64,000 nt of DNA, taken from assembly GCA_964410325.1 (NCBI GenBank), contig CAYPFN010000001.1:62001-126000 (forward strand), read 5' to 3'. Every line of letters starts with the position of its first letter. The first letter of the stretch is position 1. The translations under genes and the position numbers were made by a program. Under the pieces are notes generated by a model. That model searched no databases. It was given only the letters and a program-made list of their open reading frames with translations, and was not told where the DNA came from. Positions 9,227-18,112 of this stretch are shown one piece after another. The stretch comes from CAAFZY01 sp964410325 (GTDB taxonomy: Bacteria; Pseudomonadota; Alphaproteobacteria; RF32; CAG-239).

Positions 9227-10234
9227 ATGTTTCAAATGTATAAAGCTGGTTTTTTGTCTGTTGGGACAGTATTGCTCTGGGCGTTGATGAATGTTAGTTT
9301 GCGGTATTGTATTTTGGAATATAACTGTAATCAGTTTGCCATAGCCTGTTCTAATGCTATTTTTTGCGGGCTGGCTCTGATTGCTATCGGCAATTATAAA
9401 ATAAATGTCTGGAAAATCTTGAAAAATTATCAGACTTGGCTTTTTGGCTTAATACAGGTTTTGCGAAATGTTTGTATGATTTCTGCTTTTGTGTATATTT
9501 CTTCTACTCAGGCAAACCTTTTGACAAATATTGAAATTGTTTTTTCCGTGCTGTTTGCCTGGATGTTTTTGAAACGTGCGCCAAGCGGGATTGATTTTAC
9601 GGCTATGTTGTTTATTGTGTTTGGCTGTTTTATCTTAGTGGCGGGGGTTCCTTATGATGTCATGAGTGTTGCCATAATGTGGGTGTTGGCCGCTTCCGTT
9701 TTATCGGCTTTGCATGCTTTGTTTGCTGAAATTCACCCGGATAACCGTAGTAATTTGACTATAAAAGATCGTTTCAGTGTTACTGGCTGGATTATGTTTG
9801 TCAGTGGTCTGGCTTTTATTCTTTTCTTTACGTTGCTTTCGATGATTGCTTCTTTCTTGCCAGAGAACGTGATTGCCCATACATATGTTTTGCAATATTT
9901 GCCCGTAGCTTCGGAATATTTTGCTTGGAATAACTTAATGGGCGGTTTTGTTACAGGCGTGTTCTTTTATGCCATTTCAATGTATTTTTACCTTTATGCG
10001 GTCAGCATTTCAACCAGTGAATATTTTATGATGTACCGTTCGACCCAGGCTGTGTTTACTTATGCGGTTGAGGTGGTTTTTAGCGTTTTCATTGCTCTGC
10101 CGTTTTTACCACTTAACGCCAATGATTGGTTTGCTGCGGTGACGATTATTTTAAGCTCGCTGTGCATGATTTTGATGCGGACACCACGTGGTCAAAAGTT
10201 GAAAAAATTGGTTGAAAAAGTCTTTAAGAACTAA
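9227..10234 (+). CDS. DMT-superfamily (EamA-like) permease, copy 1
   Basis: Inner-membrane transporter of the drug/metabolite superfamily with about ten hydrophobic segments and two EamA-like halves, 335 aa; the substrate is unknown. The frame is open from TTG at 9176, but ATG at 9227 is chosen because it has an AAAGGAA site six bases upstream and aligns exactly with the start of the neighbouring paralogue (MxxMYKAG). Conserved segments shared with copy 2 include NQFAIACSNA, SVLFAW and SEYFMMYRSTQA. The two genes are a tandem duplication 14 bases apart and probably co-transcribed. Confidence 0.88.
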   Translation: MFQMYKAGFLSVGTVLLWALMNVSLRYCILEYNCNQFAIACSNAIFCGLALIAIGNYKINVWKILKNYQTWLFGLIQVLRNVCMISAFVYISSTQANLLTNIEIVFSVLFAWMFLKRAPSGIDFTAMLFIVFGCFILVAGVPYDVMSVAIMWVLAASVLSALHALFAEIHPDNRSNLTIKDRFSVTGWIMFVSGLAFILFFTLLSMIASFLPENVIAHTYVLQYLPVASEYFAWNNLMGGFVTGVFFYAISMYFYLYAVSISTSEYFMMYRSTQAVFTYAVEVVFSVFIALPFLPLNANDWFAAVTIILSSLCMILMRTPRGQKLKKLVEKVFKN

Positions 10235-10248
10235 CGAAAGTGGCAATT

Positions 10249-11256
10249 ATGGTTAATATGTATAAAGCAGGAATTTTGTCACTTACGACGATTTTGTTTT
10301 GGGCTATTTCCAATATTTTTCTCCGTTATTGCGTACTGGCACATGGATGTAACCAGTTTGCTATAGCCTGTTCTAATGCCTTGTTTTGCGGTTTGGCAAT
10401 GATTGCTCTGGGAAATCATAAAATTAATGTTTGGAAAATTATTACCAATTATCAGACATGGGTTTTCGGTAGTTTGCAGATTTTCAGAAATCTGTTTATG
10501 ATTATGGCATTTGTTTATGTTTCTTCAACACTGGCCAATTTGCTTGCCAATATTGAAATTGTTTTTTCCGTGCTATTTGCGTGGTTTTTATTTAAGCGTA
10601 AACCAGGGGAAATAGATGTAATGGCTATGATATTTATCGTTTTCGGCTGTTTTATTCTTCTGGCCGGTCTGCCTTTTGATGTGATGGTTAAAGTTTCGGC
10701 TTTTGTTGCATTATCTTCATTTTTGAATGTTTTGCGTACCATTATCGCCGAAATATATGATGATAATAAAGCAACACTTGGTGTTAAAGATCGTTTAAGT
10801 ATGACAGGCTGGATTATGTTTGTCAGCGGTATAACATTTATTATTGTTGCGGCGTTGCTTGCTTTCCTTATATCATATATACCGCAAACATTTAGGGAGG
10901 TGTTGCCTTTTCTTGATATGTTGCCGTCACCAGTAGAATATGTATCAGCAAATAATATTTTGTGTGGTTTGATTAATGGGGTTTGTTTTTACGCTCTTTC
11001 CATGTATTGCTACTTGTATGCTGTTAGTCTGTCTAACAGTGAATATTTTATGATGTATCGTTCCACTCAGGCGATTTTCACCTATGTGGTTGAAGTGCTT
11101 GTCAGTTCATTTACGGTGTTGCCGTTTCTGTCGCTGACGGCCAATGATTGGTTTGCCGCGGTGGCGATTATTTTAAGTTCGCTGTGCATGATTTTGATGC
11201 GGTTGCCACGCGGGCAGAGATTAAGAAAAATGGTGCGCGACGTATTTAAATATTGA
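10249..11256 (+). CDS. DMT-superfamily (EamA-like) permease, copy 2
   Basis: Paralogue of the gene just upstream, also 335 aa with about ten membrane segments. A GTG start at 10240 is possible, but the ATG at 10249 has a better placed AAAGTGG site and aligns with copy 1. The copies are most alike at the N-terminus, in the middle (TGWIMFVSG) and in the final third (SEYFMMYRSTQA, NDWFAA, SSLCMILMR), and diverge in segments between these. This pattern suggests that the pair either took on different substrates or acts as a heterodimer, as some DMT pairs do. Confidence 0.88.
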   Translation: MVNMYKAGILSLTTILFWAISNIFLRYCVLAHGCNQFAIACSNALFCGLAMIALGNHKINVWKIITNYQTWVFGSLQIFRNLFMIMAFVYVSSTLANLLANIEIVFSVLFAWFLFKRKPGEIDVMAMIFIVFGCFILLAGLPFDVMVKVSAFVALSSFLNVLRTIIAEIYDDNKATLGVKDRLSMTGWIMFVSGITFIIVAALLAFLISYIPQTFREVLPFLDMLPSPVEYVSANNILCGLINGVCFYALSMYCYLYAVSLSNSEYFMMYRSTQAIFTYVVEVLVSSFTVLPFLSLTANDWFAAVAIILSSLCMILMRLPRGQRLRKMVRDVFKY

Positions 11257-11294
11257 GGCTGTTTAAGCTTGTTAGTGTAAATTCAGTGCTGTTA

Positions 11295-11528
11295 TCATTG
11301 CGGTGTAAATATATGCTTGTGTGTCTGAGAGATTTCTTCTTGATAATATCTGGCAACAATATTTTCGTTATAATCCATGATTTTTCCGAAAGGTAGCATA
11401 AGTATTCGATTAATGTTTAAATATTTGAGGAATGCTAAGTCATGTGAAACCATGATGATTGTTCCTTTATATTCTCGCAAATGCAAATAATGTGGCAAGC
11501 GGTGTATTGATTGTTGAAGAATGGGCAA
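11295..11528 (-). pseudogene. C-terminal remnant of an ABC-F-type ATPase
   Basis: The 77 residues contain YKGTIIMVSHDLAFL followed by NRILML, GKI and a D-Y-N-E-N segment. This matches the region after Walker B of the second nucleotide-binding domain of ABC-F proteins (switch-histidine motif VSHD, then a GK-Y-N segment). No Walker A, signature or Walker B motif exists upstream; the same frame can be followed back to about 11600 (LPAGLYYHRFASAQLLPIL) without a recognisable ATPase core. It is interpreted as the decayed tail of a larger gene. It lies between the DMT pair and glgA. Confidence 0.55.
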
Positions 11529-11695
11529 CAGTTGTGCCGATGCAAAACGATGGTAGTATAACCCAGCTGGTAGAATAACCTTCCGGGCAGAATACGGTTA
11601 AAGTCGCCTCCACACAGAACAGTGCAGGCAGTTCTTTTGAGCCTTAAATATATTTATCAGTATAATTTACAAGCAATAGCGAATCGCACGCTTGA

Positions 11696-13723
11696 TTATA
11701 AATTTCCGGTTTTGAATAATTTGTAATACTGATAAACCGAACCGTTGGGCACTGTCCAGCTGAAGTCTTTTTTCATGGCATTAGCCGTCATAATATGCAG
11801 AACATTCGGAGTGGTGTAGAAGCATTTTAGGGCTTTGTATAATATGTCTGCGTAAGCGTCTACATTATTTTTCAATTTTTGCGCTTTAGCATCGGAGCCA
11901 TAAACTCGTGTGCCGTTTAAAAAAAACACTTCTGTCCTGAAACCGTTTTCACAATCATCAATCGTGTCAACTAAACCGCCGGTAGACATGGCTATAGGCA
12001 GGCTTCCTTTGGCCATAGCTTCTATTTGCGTCAATCCGCAGGGTTCAAAGCGTGATGGCATTAAATAAAAATCGGCAGCTAACTGCAATGCATAGGCGAA
12101 TTCATCACGATAACCACGGAAAACAAAAATACGCTCAGCTGCTTTTGTTGAAATTTTTTCAACATCATTTTTTAATTTTTGCAGTAACTTGTATTGTTCA
12201 ATATCTCCGGCACCGCCCAAAACAAAAATCGGAAACTCCTGCCTGTCGTTAATTTTTTCTTTAATCAGCTTAATAATGGCTTCGGCGGCAATATCATAAC
12301 CCTTTTGTTCAACCAGGCGGCTAGTGGCGCAAATAAACGGAATTTTATCGGCTTTAGCGCTTAATTCCGCGATGTCTTTGAAATGGTATATATCAATCAA
12401 CGGAATTGTTTGGTCTTTATATTCTTTGGAGGTTGCTAGCAGAGAAAGCAAGCGGATGCATTCTTTTTTATTGCTTATTTTTCTATCTAGGCTGTTCTCA
12501 TCATAGACTTTAAATTTAAAGTTATGAAAGTAGTTATTTATATGGTCAATTTTTTTCTGACTTGGTGAAATTAAATGTTTGGCATAACCATTAACGATGC
12601 CGAAAAACGTCCGGTGTCTTTTGCGGATTTGTAAAATATCGCGGAAGTCAAAGCCAAAGCCGAGTTCTTTGGAAACCTCTTCCATATAATTTTTTGACAC
12701 GGTAACAATTCGGTCAGCCAGGTGGAAATTGGCAGATGCCTGATTATAGCAATCGCAGACGATTAGAGTATTTGTTGCGCGCGGGTTGGCATTTTTAACG
12801 GCCTTGGCGTTTTTAAAGACTAAAACGGCATTATCTTCATATAATGAATTTAAAATACGCGTTGTGTTCGGGAAATCCCATCCCTGATAACCTAAGTGGT
12901 GAGCAATATGAATAATCGGAATATTTTGCAGAACGGCGGCCGTTTGCTTAGAAATGTTTCCTTTATGCAAACGGGTCAAGGCATCATATTTGCATAACCC
13001 AGCCAATGCGCCGCTGTGCCAATCGTTGGCAATGAGGATGTTCGGATAAGGTATGCCGCTTATGTTATTTTCGGCGCATTCTTTGAGTAAAAAATAAACA
13101 ACTTTGGAGAAGAAGGCAAACCGTTCGACTTCATTTATGTTGTAGTTATTTAAAACATAACAACCATCTTGAGTCGATGGGTTATTTTTGTGTGGGTTTA
13201 TGGAAAAAAAACGATTGTTGCCGACGAAAATATAATTCACGCCGTTTAAGTTGCCAAGATAAAAATCAACCGTATAATTTGTTAGCACATTGTGTTGGCT
13301 GAAAAAAGGAATTTTTATGCTTTTGATTTTTATTACTTCTATCGAATATGTTTCCGCGCCGTGATAAATTTTACCGTCAAAAGACGCTTTCTTATTTCCA
13401 GTGTTGCCGATATACATCGGCGTTATGATAGAAATGGCGTGGTTTTGCCGGCTAAAAGACGTGTTGAAGTTTTCCGGCAGTTCGGAAGCAACCATGCCCA
13501 ACCCTCCACATTTCATAAAAGTGGCGGTTTCCGCCGAAAGCATCCAGGCATTTATTTGGTCGATCTGTGGCCAGTTTTTTTTACCGAGACATTGTGTTTC
13601 TCCGACCTTTTGCATCGCTGATTCAAAAGAGGCGTGTATGGGTTGAAAAAAATTAAGATTTTTTTTATTAAACCCTTCTTGTAAAAAATCAGTTGAAAGG
13701 GACAGTGTTTTATGAATATTCAT
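11696..13723 (-). CDS. glgA: Glycogen/starch synthase (GT5), long form
   Basis: Transfers glucose from ADP- or UDP-glucose to the non-reducing end of an alpha-1,4-glucan. The N-terminal nucleotide-sugar loop reads KCGGLG (residues 71-76, usual K-x-GGLG) in AWMLSAETATFMKCGGLGM; the C-terminal GT-B domain has SRLVEQKGYD, then SRFEPCGLTQIEAMAKGSLP and STGGLVDTI. At 675 aa it is about 200 residues longer than typical GlgA, with extra sequence before the GGLG loop and between the domains. The start is ATG at 13723 with an AAGAGAG site; the longer frame from 13786 lacks one. glgP is 10 kb away and no glgB or glgC is in the window. Confidence 0.88.
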   Translation of the reverse strand: MNIHKTLSLSTDFLQEGFNKKNLNFFQPIHASFESAMQKVGETQCLGKKNWPQIDQINAWMLSAETATFMKCGGLGMVASELPENFNTSFSRQNHAISIITPMYIGNTGNKKASFDGKIYHGAETYSIEVIKIKSIKIPFFSQHNVLTNYTVDFYLGNLNGVNYIFVGNNRFFSINPHKNNPSTQDGCYVLNNYNINEVERFAFFSKVVYFLLKECAENNISGIPYPNILIANDWHSGALAGLCKYDALTRLHKGNISKQTAAVLQNIPIIHIAHHLGYQGWDFPNTTRILNSLYEDNAVLVFKNAKAVKNANPRATNTLIVCDCYNQASANFHLADRIVTVSKNYMEEVSKELGFGFDFRDILQIRKRHRTFFGIVNGYAKHLISPSQKKIDHINNYFHNFKFKVYDENSLDRKISNKKECIRLLSLLATSKEYKDQTIPLIDIYHFKDIAELSAKADKIPFICATSRLVEQKGYDIAAEAIIKLIKEKINDRQEFPIFVLGGAGDIEQYKLLQKLKNDVEKISTKAAERIFVFRGYRDEFAYALQLAADFYLMPSRFEPCGLTQIEAMAKGSLPIAMSTGGLVDTIDDCENGFRTEVFFLNGTRVYGSDAKAQKLKNNVDAYADILYKALKCFYTTPNVLHIMTANAMKKDFSWTVPNGSVYQYYKLFKTGNL

Positions 13724-13802
13724 TATTGCTCTCTTATGTAAATAATGTATCGGGCAGTATAGCATTTTTATTTGAAAGAACAACATAAAAAATACTTAAT
13801 CT

Positions 13803-13832
13803 CTTGACTTGTGAATGTTTAATCACTAAGTT
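13803..13832 (+). promoter_or_regulatory. Candidate heat-shock-type promoter of grpE
   Basis: CTTGAC at 13803-13808 and TAAGTT at 13827-13832 are separated by 18 bases, about 60 bases before the grpE start. The CTTGAC hexamer matches the -35 element used by alphaproteobacterial sigma-32, but the -10 is a poor match to the CCCAT-type consensus. No CIRCE element was found. Confidence 0.35.
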
Positions 13833-13894
13833 ATTTTTTAGAAAGTGGTTTATGTCTATATATCAATACTGCGGCTAAATTAAAAGGGGAATAC

Positions 13895-14518
13895 ATGAAA
13901 AAAGAACATGGATTTTTTAATAAAAAGCAAGAAAATGCAAAAGTTGAAGAACAGGATGTTCGAAAAGAAGATTCTTTTGCTGAGGAAATGCCGGAAAATA
14001 CAGAAGAGTCCAAAGTCGAACAAACCGTGGAGGACGGTGCGGATGTTGCCGATATAAAAGATGTTGAGGCGCTGGTTAAAGAAAATCAAAGGTTGAAAGA
14101 TGAATTTTTGCGGGTTTTAGCCGAATCGGAAAATATAAAAAAAAGGTGCGCCTCTGAAATTGAAAAAAACAGCCGTTATGCTATTTCGGCTTTTGCTAAG
14201 GATTTATTGTCCGTGGCAGATAACTTGCAGCGGGCTTTGTCAGTCAGCGGCAAAAATTTTCCGCTGGAGTGTGAGCCTATTCTTAAAGGGGTTGAATTGA
14301 CACAAAATGAACTTAACCATGTTTTTTCCAAATTTGGAATTGTGGCGATGGCTGACGTTGGTAAAATTTTTGATCCGAATTATCATCGCGTGGTTCAAGA
14401 AGTGGAAGATGCGACAAAACCGAGCGGTATGATAATTTCAGAGTTGCAAACTGGATATTTGATTAATGGACGGATTTTGCGCGAGGCGATGGTCGTGGTT
14501 ACCAAAGGCGGAAAATAA
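13895..14518 (+). CDS. grpE: GrpE, nucleotide exchange factor for DnaK
   Basis: Cytoplasmic co-chaperone that releases ADP from DnaK. 207 aa: an acidic disordered N-terminus (residues 1-55), a long coiled coil (about 60-105, LVKENQRLKDEFLRVLAESE followed by NIKKR), then the four-helix and beta domain ending with the family signature (GYLINGRILREAMVVV). The GIVAMADVGKIFDPNYHRVV segment is typical GrpE. The ATG has an AAAGGGG site upstream. Neither dnaK, dnaJ nor hrcA is in the window, so it stands alone here. Confidence 0.96.
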   Translation: MKKEHGFFNKKQENAKVEEQDVRKEDSFAEEMPENTEESKVEQTVEDGADVADIKDVEALVKENQRLKDEFLRVLAESENIKKRCASEIEKNSRYAISAFAKDLLSVADNLQRALSVSGKNFPLECEPILKGVELTQNELNHVFSKFGIVAMADVGKIFDPNYHRVVQEVEDATKPSGMIISELQTGYLINGRILREAMVVVTKGGK

Positions 14519-14650
14519 GTAAAATAAACAGAAGAGCCTGCAAAGGGAAATTTTAAAACCGCTGGTTTGCCTTGTTTTAAAGTAATATTCTTGTGAAGTA
14601 ACGCAAAATTGTAGTTTTTTTATTGAAATTATTTGTTTATACTTCGGCCC

Positions 14651-15793
14651 ATGAAGAAATTGAATCTTTATATATTGTGGCAAGTGTCGATTGGTTTTTT
14701 GCTGGTGGCTTTTTCTTTGTTGGCCATGTTATGGCTGACACAGTCCTTGCGTTTTGTAGAAATGGTTACCAATAAAGGGTTGCCACTGTATATGTTTGTG
14801 GAATTAACTTCCCTTTTAATGCCGCGGCTGTTTTCAATTTTATCGCCGATTGCCCTGTTTGCCTCGGTAATGTTTGTTTATAATCGAATGCTTGCCGATC
14901 GAGAGCTGGTTATTATGCAGGCCGCCGGAATCAGCCCGTGGCGTAATGCACGGGCCGTCGTATATGTAGGGCTGGCTTTGACGGGATTTAGCTTTTATGT
15001 GCAAAATGTGACTATTCCGGTAGCGGAAAACACTTTTCGCAATTTGGAATGGGAAATAAAAAATAATGTTTCACACTTAATGTTTCGTGAAGGTGAGTTT
15101 ACATCCATCCAGTCTAATTTGACGGTTTTTGTTTCCAAACATGAGCAAGATGGTGCTGTTGTCGGTATTTTGCTCAATGATGAGAGAGATCCAGGGAAAA
15201 AGGTAACTTTGTCGGCAGAAAAAGGTAGAATTGTCTATACAGACAACGGGCCACGAATCATTTTGATTAAGGGCGTCCGCCAAGAGGTCAGCCGCGCGGG
15301 GACAAATTTTTCGTCATTGAAGTTTGACCGTTATTCGGTTGATTTAGGGTATATGGGCTCAAAACAAATGAAAGGCGCCTCTGTGCGCGAGAAATCGCTC
15401 TGGGAACTTTTAAATGCAGATAAAGATGCAAGTTTGACGACTGAGGATATGCGCAAATATATTGTTGAAGGGCATCGGCGCTTAGTTACGCCGTGGTATA
15501 ATCTGGTATTTGCGCTGTTAGCCTGTACGGGGCTGCTTATCGGTAATTTTAACCGTCGCGGTCAAACAAAAATTATCAGTATTTCTGTTTTGATTATGAT
15601 TTTGGTGCAGGGAAATGATTTAATTGTTACTAATTTGGCAGGACGCTCATTGTATTTTTTGCCAATGTTGTATGTAAACTGTTTTGTATCCTTGGCAATT
15701 TGTATTTATCTGTTGTTGTTTTATAATCCGTTTCTCTTTATGAAAAGCCATTTAAAAGGGGGCCGTTTGAAAGAAAAGGGCGTCGCCGTATGA
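14651..15793 (+). CDS. lptF: LptF, LPS export ABC transporter permease
   Basis: Inner-membrane permease of the LptB2FG complex that extracts LPS and passes it to the LptC/A bridge. 380 aa; three N-terminal transmembrane helices (MLWLTQSLRFVE in the first part), a large periplasmic jelly-roll domain (about residues 125-270, with HEQDGAVVGILLNDERDP), and three C-terminal helices. The VIMQAAGIS segment after helix 2 is the coupling helix for LptB. The ATG at 14651 is preferred over the upstream in-frame TTG at 14633. It overlaps lptD by four bases (ATGA). The usual partner gene lptG is not next to it. Confidence 0.92.
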   Translation: MKKLNLYILWQVSIGFLLVAFSLLAMLWLTQSLRFVEMVTNKGLPLYMFVELTSLLMPRLFSILSPIALFASVMFVYNRMLADRELVIMQAAGISPWRNARAVVYVGLALTGFSFYVQNVTIPVAENTFRNLEWEIKNNVSHLMFREGEFTSIQSNLTVFVSKHEQDGAVVGILLNDERDPGKKVTLSAEKGRIVYTDNGPRIILIKGVRQEVSRAGTNFSSLKFDRYSVDLGYMGSKQMKGASVREKSLWELLNADKDASLTTEDMRKYIVEGHRRLVTPWYNLVFALLACTGLLIGNFNRRGQTKIISISVLIMILVQGNDLIVTNLAGRSLYFLPMLYVNCFVSLAICIYLLLFYNPFLFMKSHLKGGRLKEKGVAV

Positions 15794-18093
15794 AAAAAAA
15801 ATTAAAAATGATCGGCATCGCAGAGGCATTGTTTGTCATTATTGGTTTTTCTCAGGCAGGATTGGCCTGGTGGCCGTTTGAAACCGATCACGAACCGATT
15901 GCTGGCGAAGTATTGAAAAATGAAGAGAAACCACCGTTTGTAAAAATTGAGCCGATACGTAATATTACGGATGTATTTGTGAGTGGAAAAACTGATGAGG
16001 ATGCAGAACCGAATATTTATTTTAATGCGGATGAACTGATTAACCGTGATAAAGAAAAAATTATTGAGGCTGTAGGTGATGTGGTGGTGAAACGCGATAT
16101 GATGACAGTTTATGCCGATCGTTTACTGTATTATCAGCAGGAAGATAAGCTTGTGGCCGTAGGTAGTGTACGGATGGAAGAAATGAACGGTAATGTTGTC
16201 TTTGCCGATAAAGTCGAAATGCAAGATAAGATGAGCCGTGCCGAGATGAATGAAATTAAAGCTATTTTGCAAGACGAGAGTCGAATTTGGGCGGAAGAGT
16301 TCCGAAAAAAAGAGAATGACAATAAGGTTATGCGCCGGGCAATTTATACGCCGTGCGATTTTTGTGAAGGAGAAGAATCGCCGTTATGGCAAATAAGGGC
16401 CCGAAAGGTTACGCATGATGCGGAAAGCAAGAACATTAATTATAATGATGCTTTTGTAGATATTAAAGGCGTGCCGATTTTTTATACGCCGTTTTTTTCG
16501 CATCCAGATCCAACGGTTAAAAGGCGCTCCGGTTTTTTAACGCCGGCAATCGGCAGCAGCAATTATTTAGGAGAAACATTGCAACTTAATTATTTTTGGG
16601 TAATTAATGATCATGCCGATTTTTTGTTTTCGCCAATTTTCAATACAGATAAAGATCCGGTTTTGGGCGGAATTTATCGGCAGTATTTTAATAAAGGATA
16701 TGTGGAGATGGAAGGGACATATCTGAAAGATAATGATAAGGCGCGGCCTGATAACCGGGGTAATTTGTTTGCTTACGGACGTTATGAGCTGAATGATTAT
16801 TGGGTTTTTGACACGAATATTAATTATGCTTCAGATAGTTTATATCTTAAAGAGCTGGATTTAGACCATGAAGATGATGCCTGGCTGACGTCAAATGTTC
16901 GTCTGCAACGGTTTGAAAATCGGGATTATGCAACGATCGAGGCTTATTATTATAAGCTTATCAGTTATGATTTAAGACGGCGTAATTTGGTTGAATATGA
17001 ACAGCGGAAAAATAATAAGCCGTTTGTGGCCCCCTTGATGAATTATGAAACCATTAGCGAGGTAAGTGATATAGGCTCTTATTGGAAAAATGATTTCAGT
17101 TTTGCTTCCGTATATCATGAGGGAGACACACAATCGCAGCGTTTGTCCATGATTAATGCCTGGGTGCTGCCATGGACCAGTTCGTTTGGCGAAAAATATA
17201 GATTTATGGCTTCGTTAAAGTCAGATGTTTATTATATTGATCAGTACCAAGTAGCAAGTGCGGCCAATGATTATACCGGAACAGTTGCGCGTGTTTTCCC
17301 GCAAATGGGGTTGGAATGGCGACTGCCTTTTGTCCGCGCAGCTGAAAGCAGCCGACAGATTATTGAGCCGGTGGTGGTTGGTGTTTTGGCACCGAACGGA
17401 GGGAATAAATCTGATAAAATTCCTAATGAAGACAGTGAAGATGTTGAATTGGATGATTCCAACATATTAAATTTGGATCGGTATGCGGGATATGATCGTA
17501 ATGATACCGGTAGCCGTATCAGTTATGGGTTTAACTGGAATTCGTATGGTAATATTATGGGACGAACATCAGCGTTTATTGCCCAAAGTTATCAATTTAA
17601 TAAACAGTCCAGTTTTATGCGTAGCATGGGGGACGACGGACATTTTACCGATTATGTCGGACGAGTGTATGTTGCGCCGTTTGAATATTTAGATTTAAAT
17701 TATCGGTTTAGATTGGATAAAGAGGACCTAAAACTAGAATATAGCGAATTAGGAGCCAGAATCGGTACAAATCTGTTGAACCTGTATATTTCATATATAT
17801 ATTTAGAAGAAAATGAGAATTCTTCGGAAAATTTTGGCAATCGTCATGAGTTGTATACCTCAGTTAAAGCGGCTTTGACAAGGGATTGGTCCATTAGCAT
17901 ATATAACCGTCAGGACTTGACTGCCGATAACAGGGGATCGCTTGAACATGGCGGTAATTTAATTTATGAAGATGAATGTTTTAAGTTTATAACAACTGTT
18001 AAACGTTCAAATTCCAACAATCCGGAATTGGATGATGGGTATGAGTTTAAGTTTACGTTTTATTTGAAAACTTTAGGCGGTTTGGGAAGTTAA
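15790..18093 (+). CDS. lptD: LptD, LPS-assembly outer-membrane protein
   Basis: Outer-membrane beta-barrel that inserts LPS into the outer leaflet with LptE. 767 aa: an N-terminal hydrophobic signal segment (about residues 8-26), the OstA/LptA-like jelly roll (about 75-170, ADELINRDKEKIIEAVGDVV), then the barrel beginning with the conserved PIFYTPFFSHPDPTVKRRSG and FLTPAIGSSNYLG. Cysteines lie in a CDFC pair near residue 190 and one near the C-terminus, the basis for the inter-domain disulfides known in LptD. It is translationally coupled to lptF and is followed 19 bases later by surA. Confidence 0.95.
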   Translation: MKKKLKMIGIAEALFVIIGFSQAGLAWWPFETDHEPIAGEVLKNEEKPPFVKIEPIRNITDVFVSGKTDEDAEPNIYFNADELINRDKEKIIEAVGDVVVKRDMMTVYADRLLYYQQEDKLVAVGSVRMEEMNGNVVFADKVEMQDKMSRAEMNEIKAILQDESRIWAEEFRKKENDNKVMRRAIYTPCDFCEGEESPLWQIRARKVTHDAESKNINYNDAFVDIKGVPIFYTPFFSHPDPTVKRRSGFLTPAIGSSNYLGETLQLNYFWVINDHADFLFSPIFNTDKDPVLGGIYRQYFNKGYVEMEGTYLKDNDKARPDNRGNLFAYGRYELNDYWVFDTNINYASDSLYLKELDLDHEDDAWLTSNVRLQRFENRDYATIEAYYYKLISYDLRRRNLVEYEQRKNNKPFVAPLMNYETISEVSDIGSYWKNDFSFASVYHEGDTQSQRLSMINAWVLPWTSSFGEKYRFMASLKSDVYYIDQYQVASAANDYTGTVARVFPQMGLEWRLPFVRAAESSRQIIEPVVVGVLAPNGGNKSDKIPNEDSEDVELDDSNILNLDRYAGYDRNDTGSRISYGFNWNSYGNIMGRTSAFIAQSYQFNKQSSFMRSMGDDGHFTDYVGRVYVAPFEYLDLNYRFRLDKEDLKLEYSELGARIGTNLLNLYISYIYLEENENSSENFGNRHELYTSVKAALTRDWSISIYNRQDLTADNRGSLEHGGNLIYEDECFKFITTVKRSNSNNPELDDGYEFKFTFYLKTLGGLGS

Positions 18094-18112
18094 GGACAGG
18101 GAGAGATAGAAA

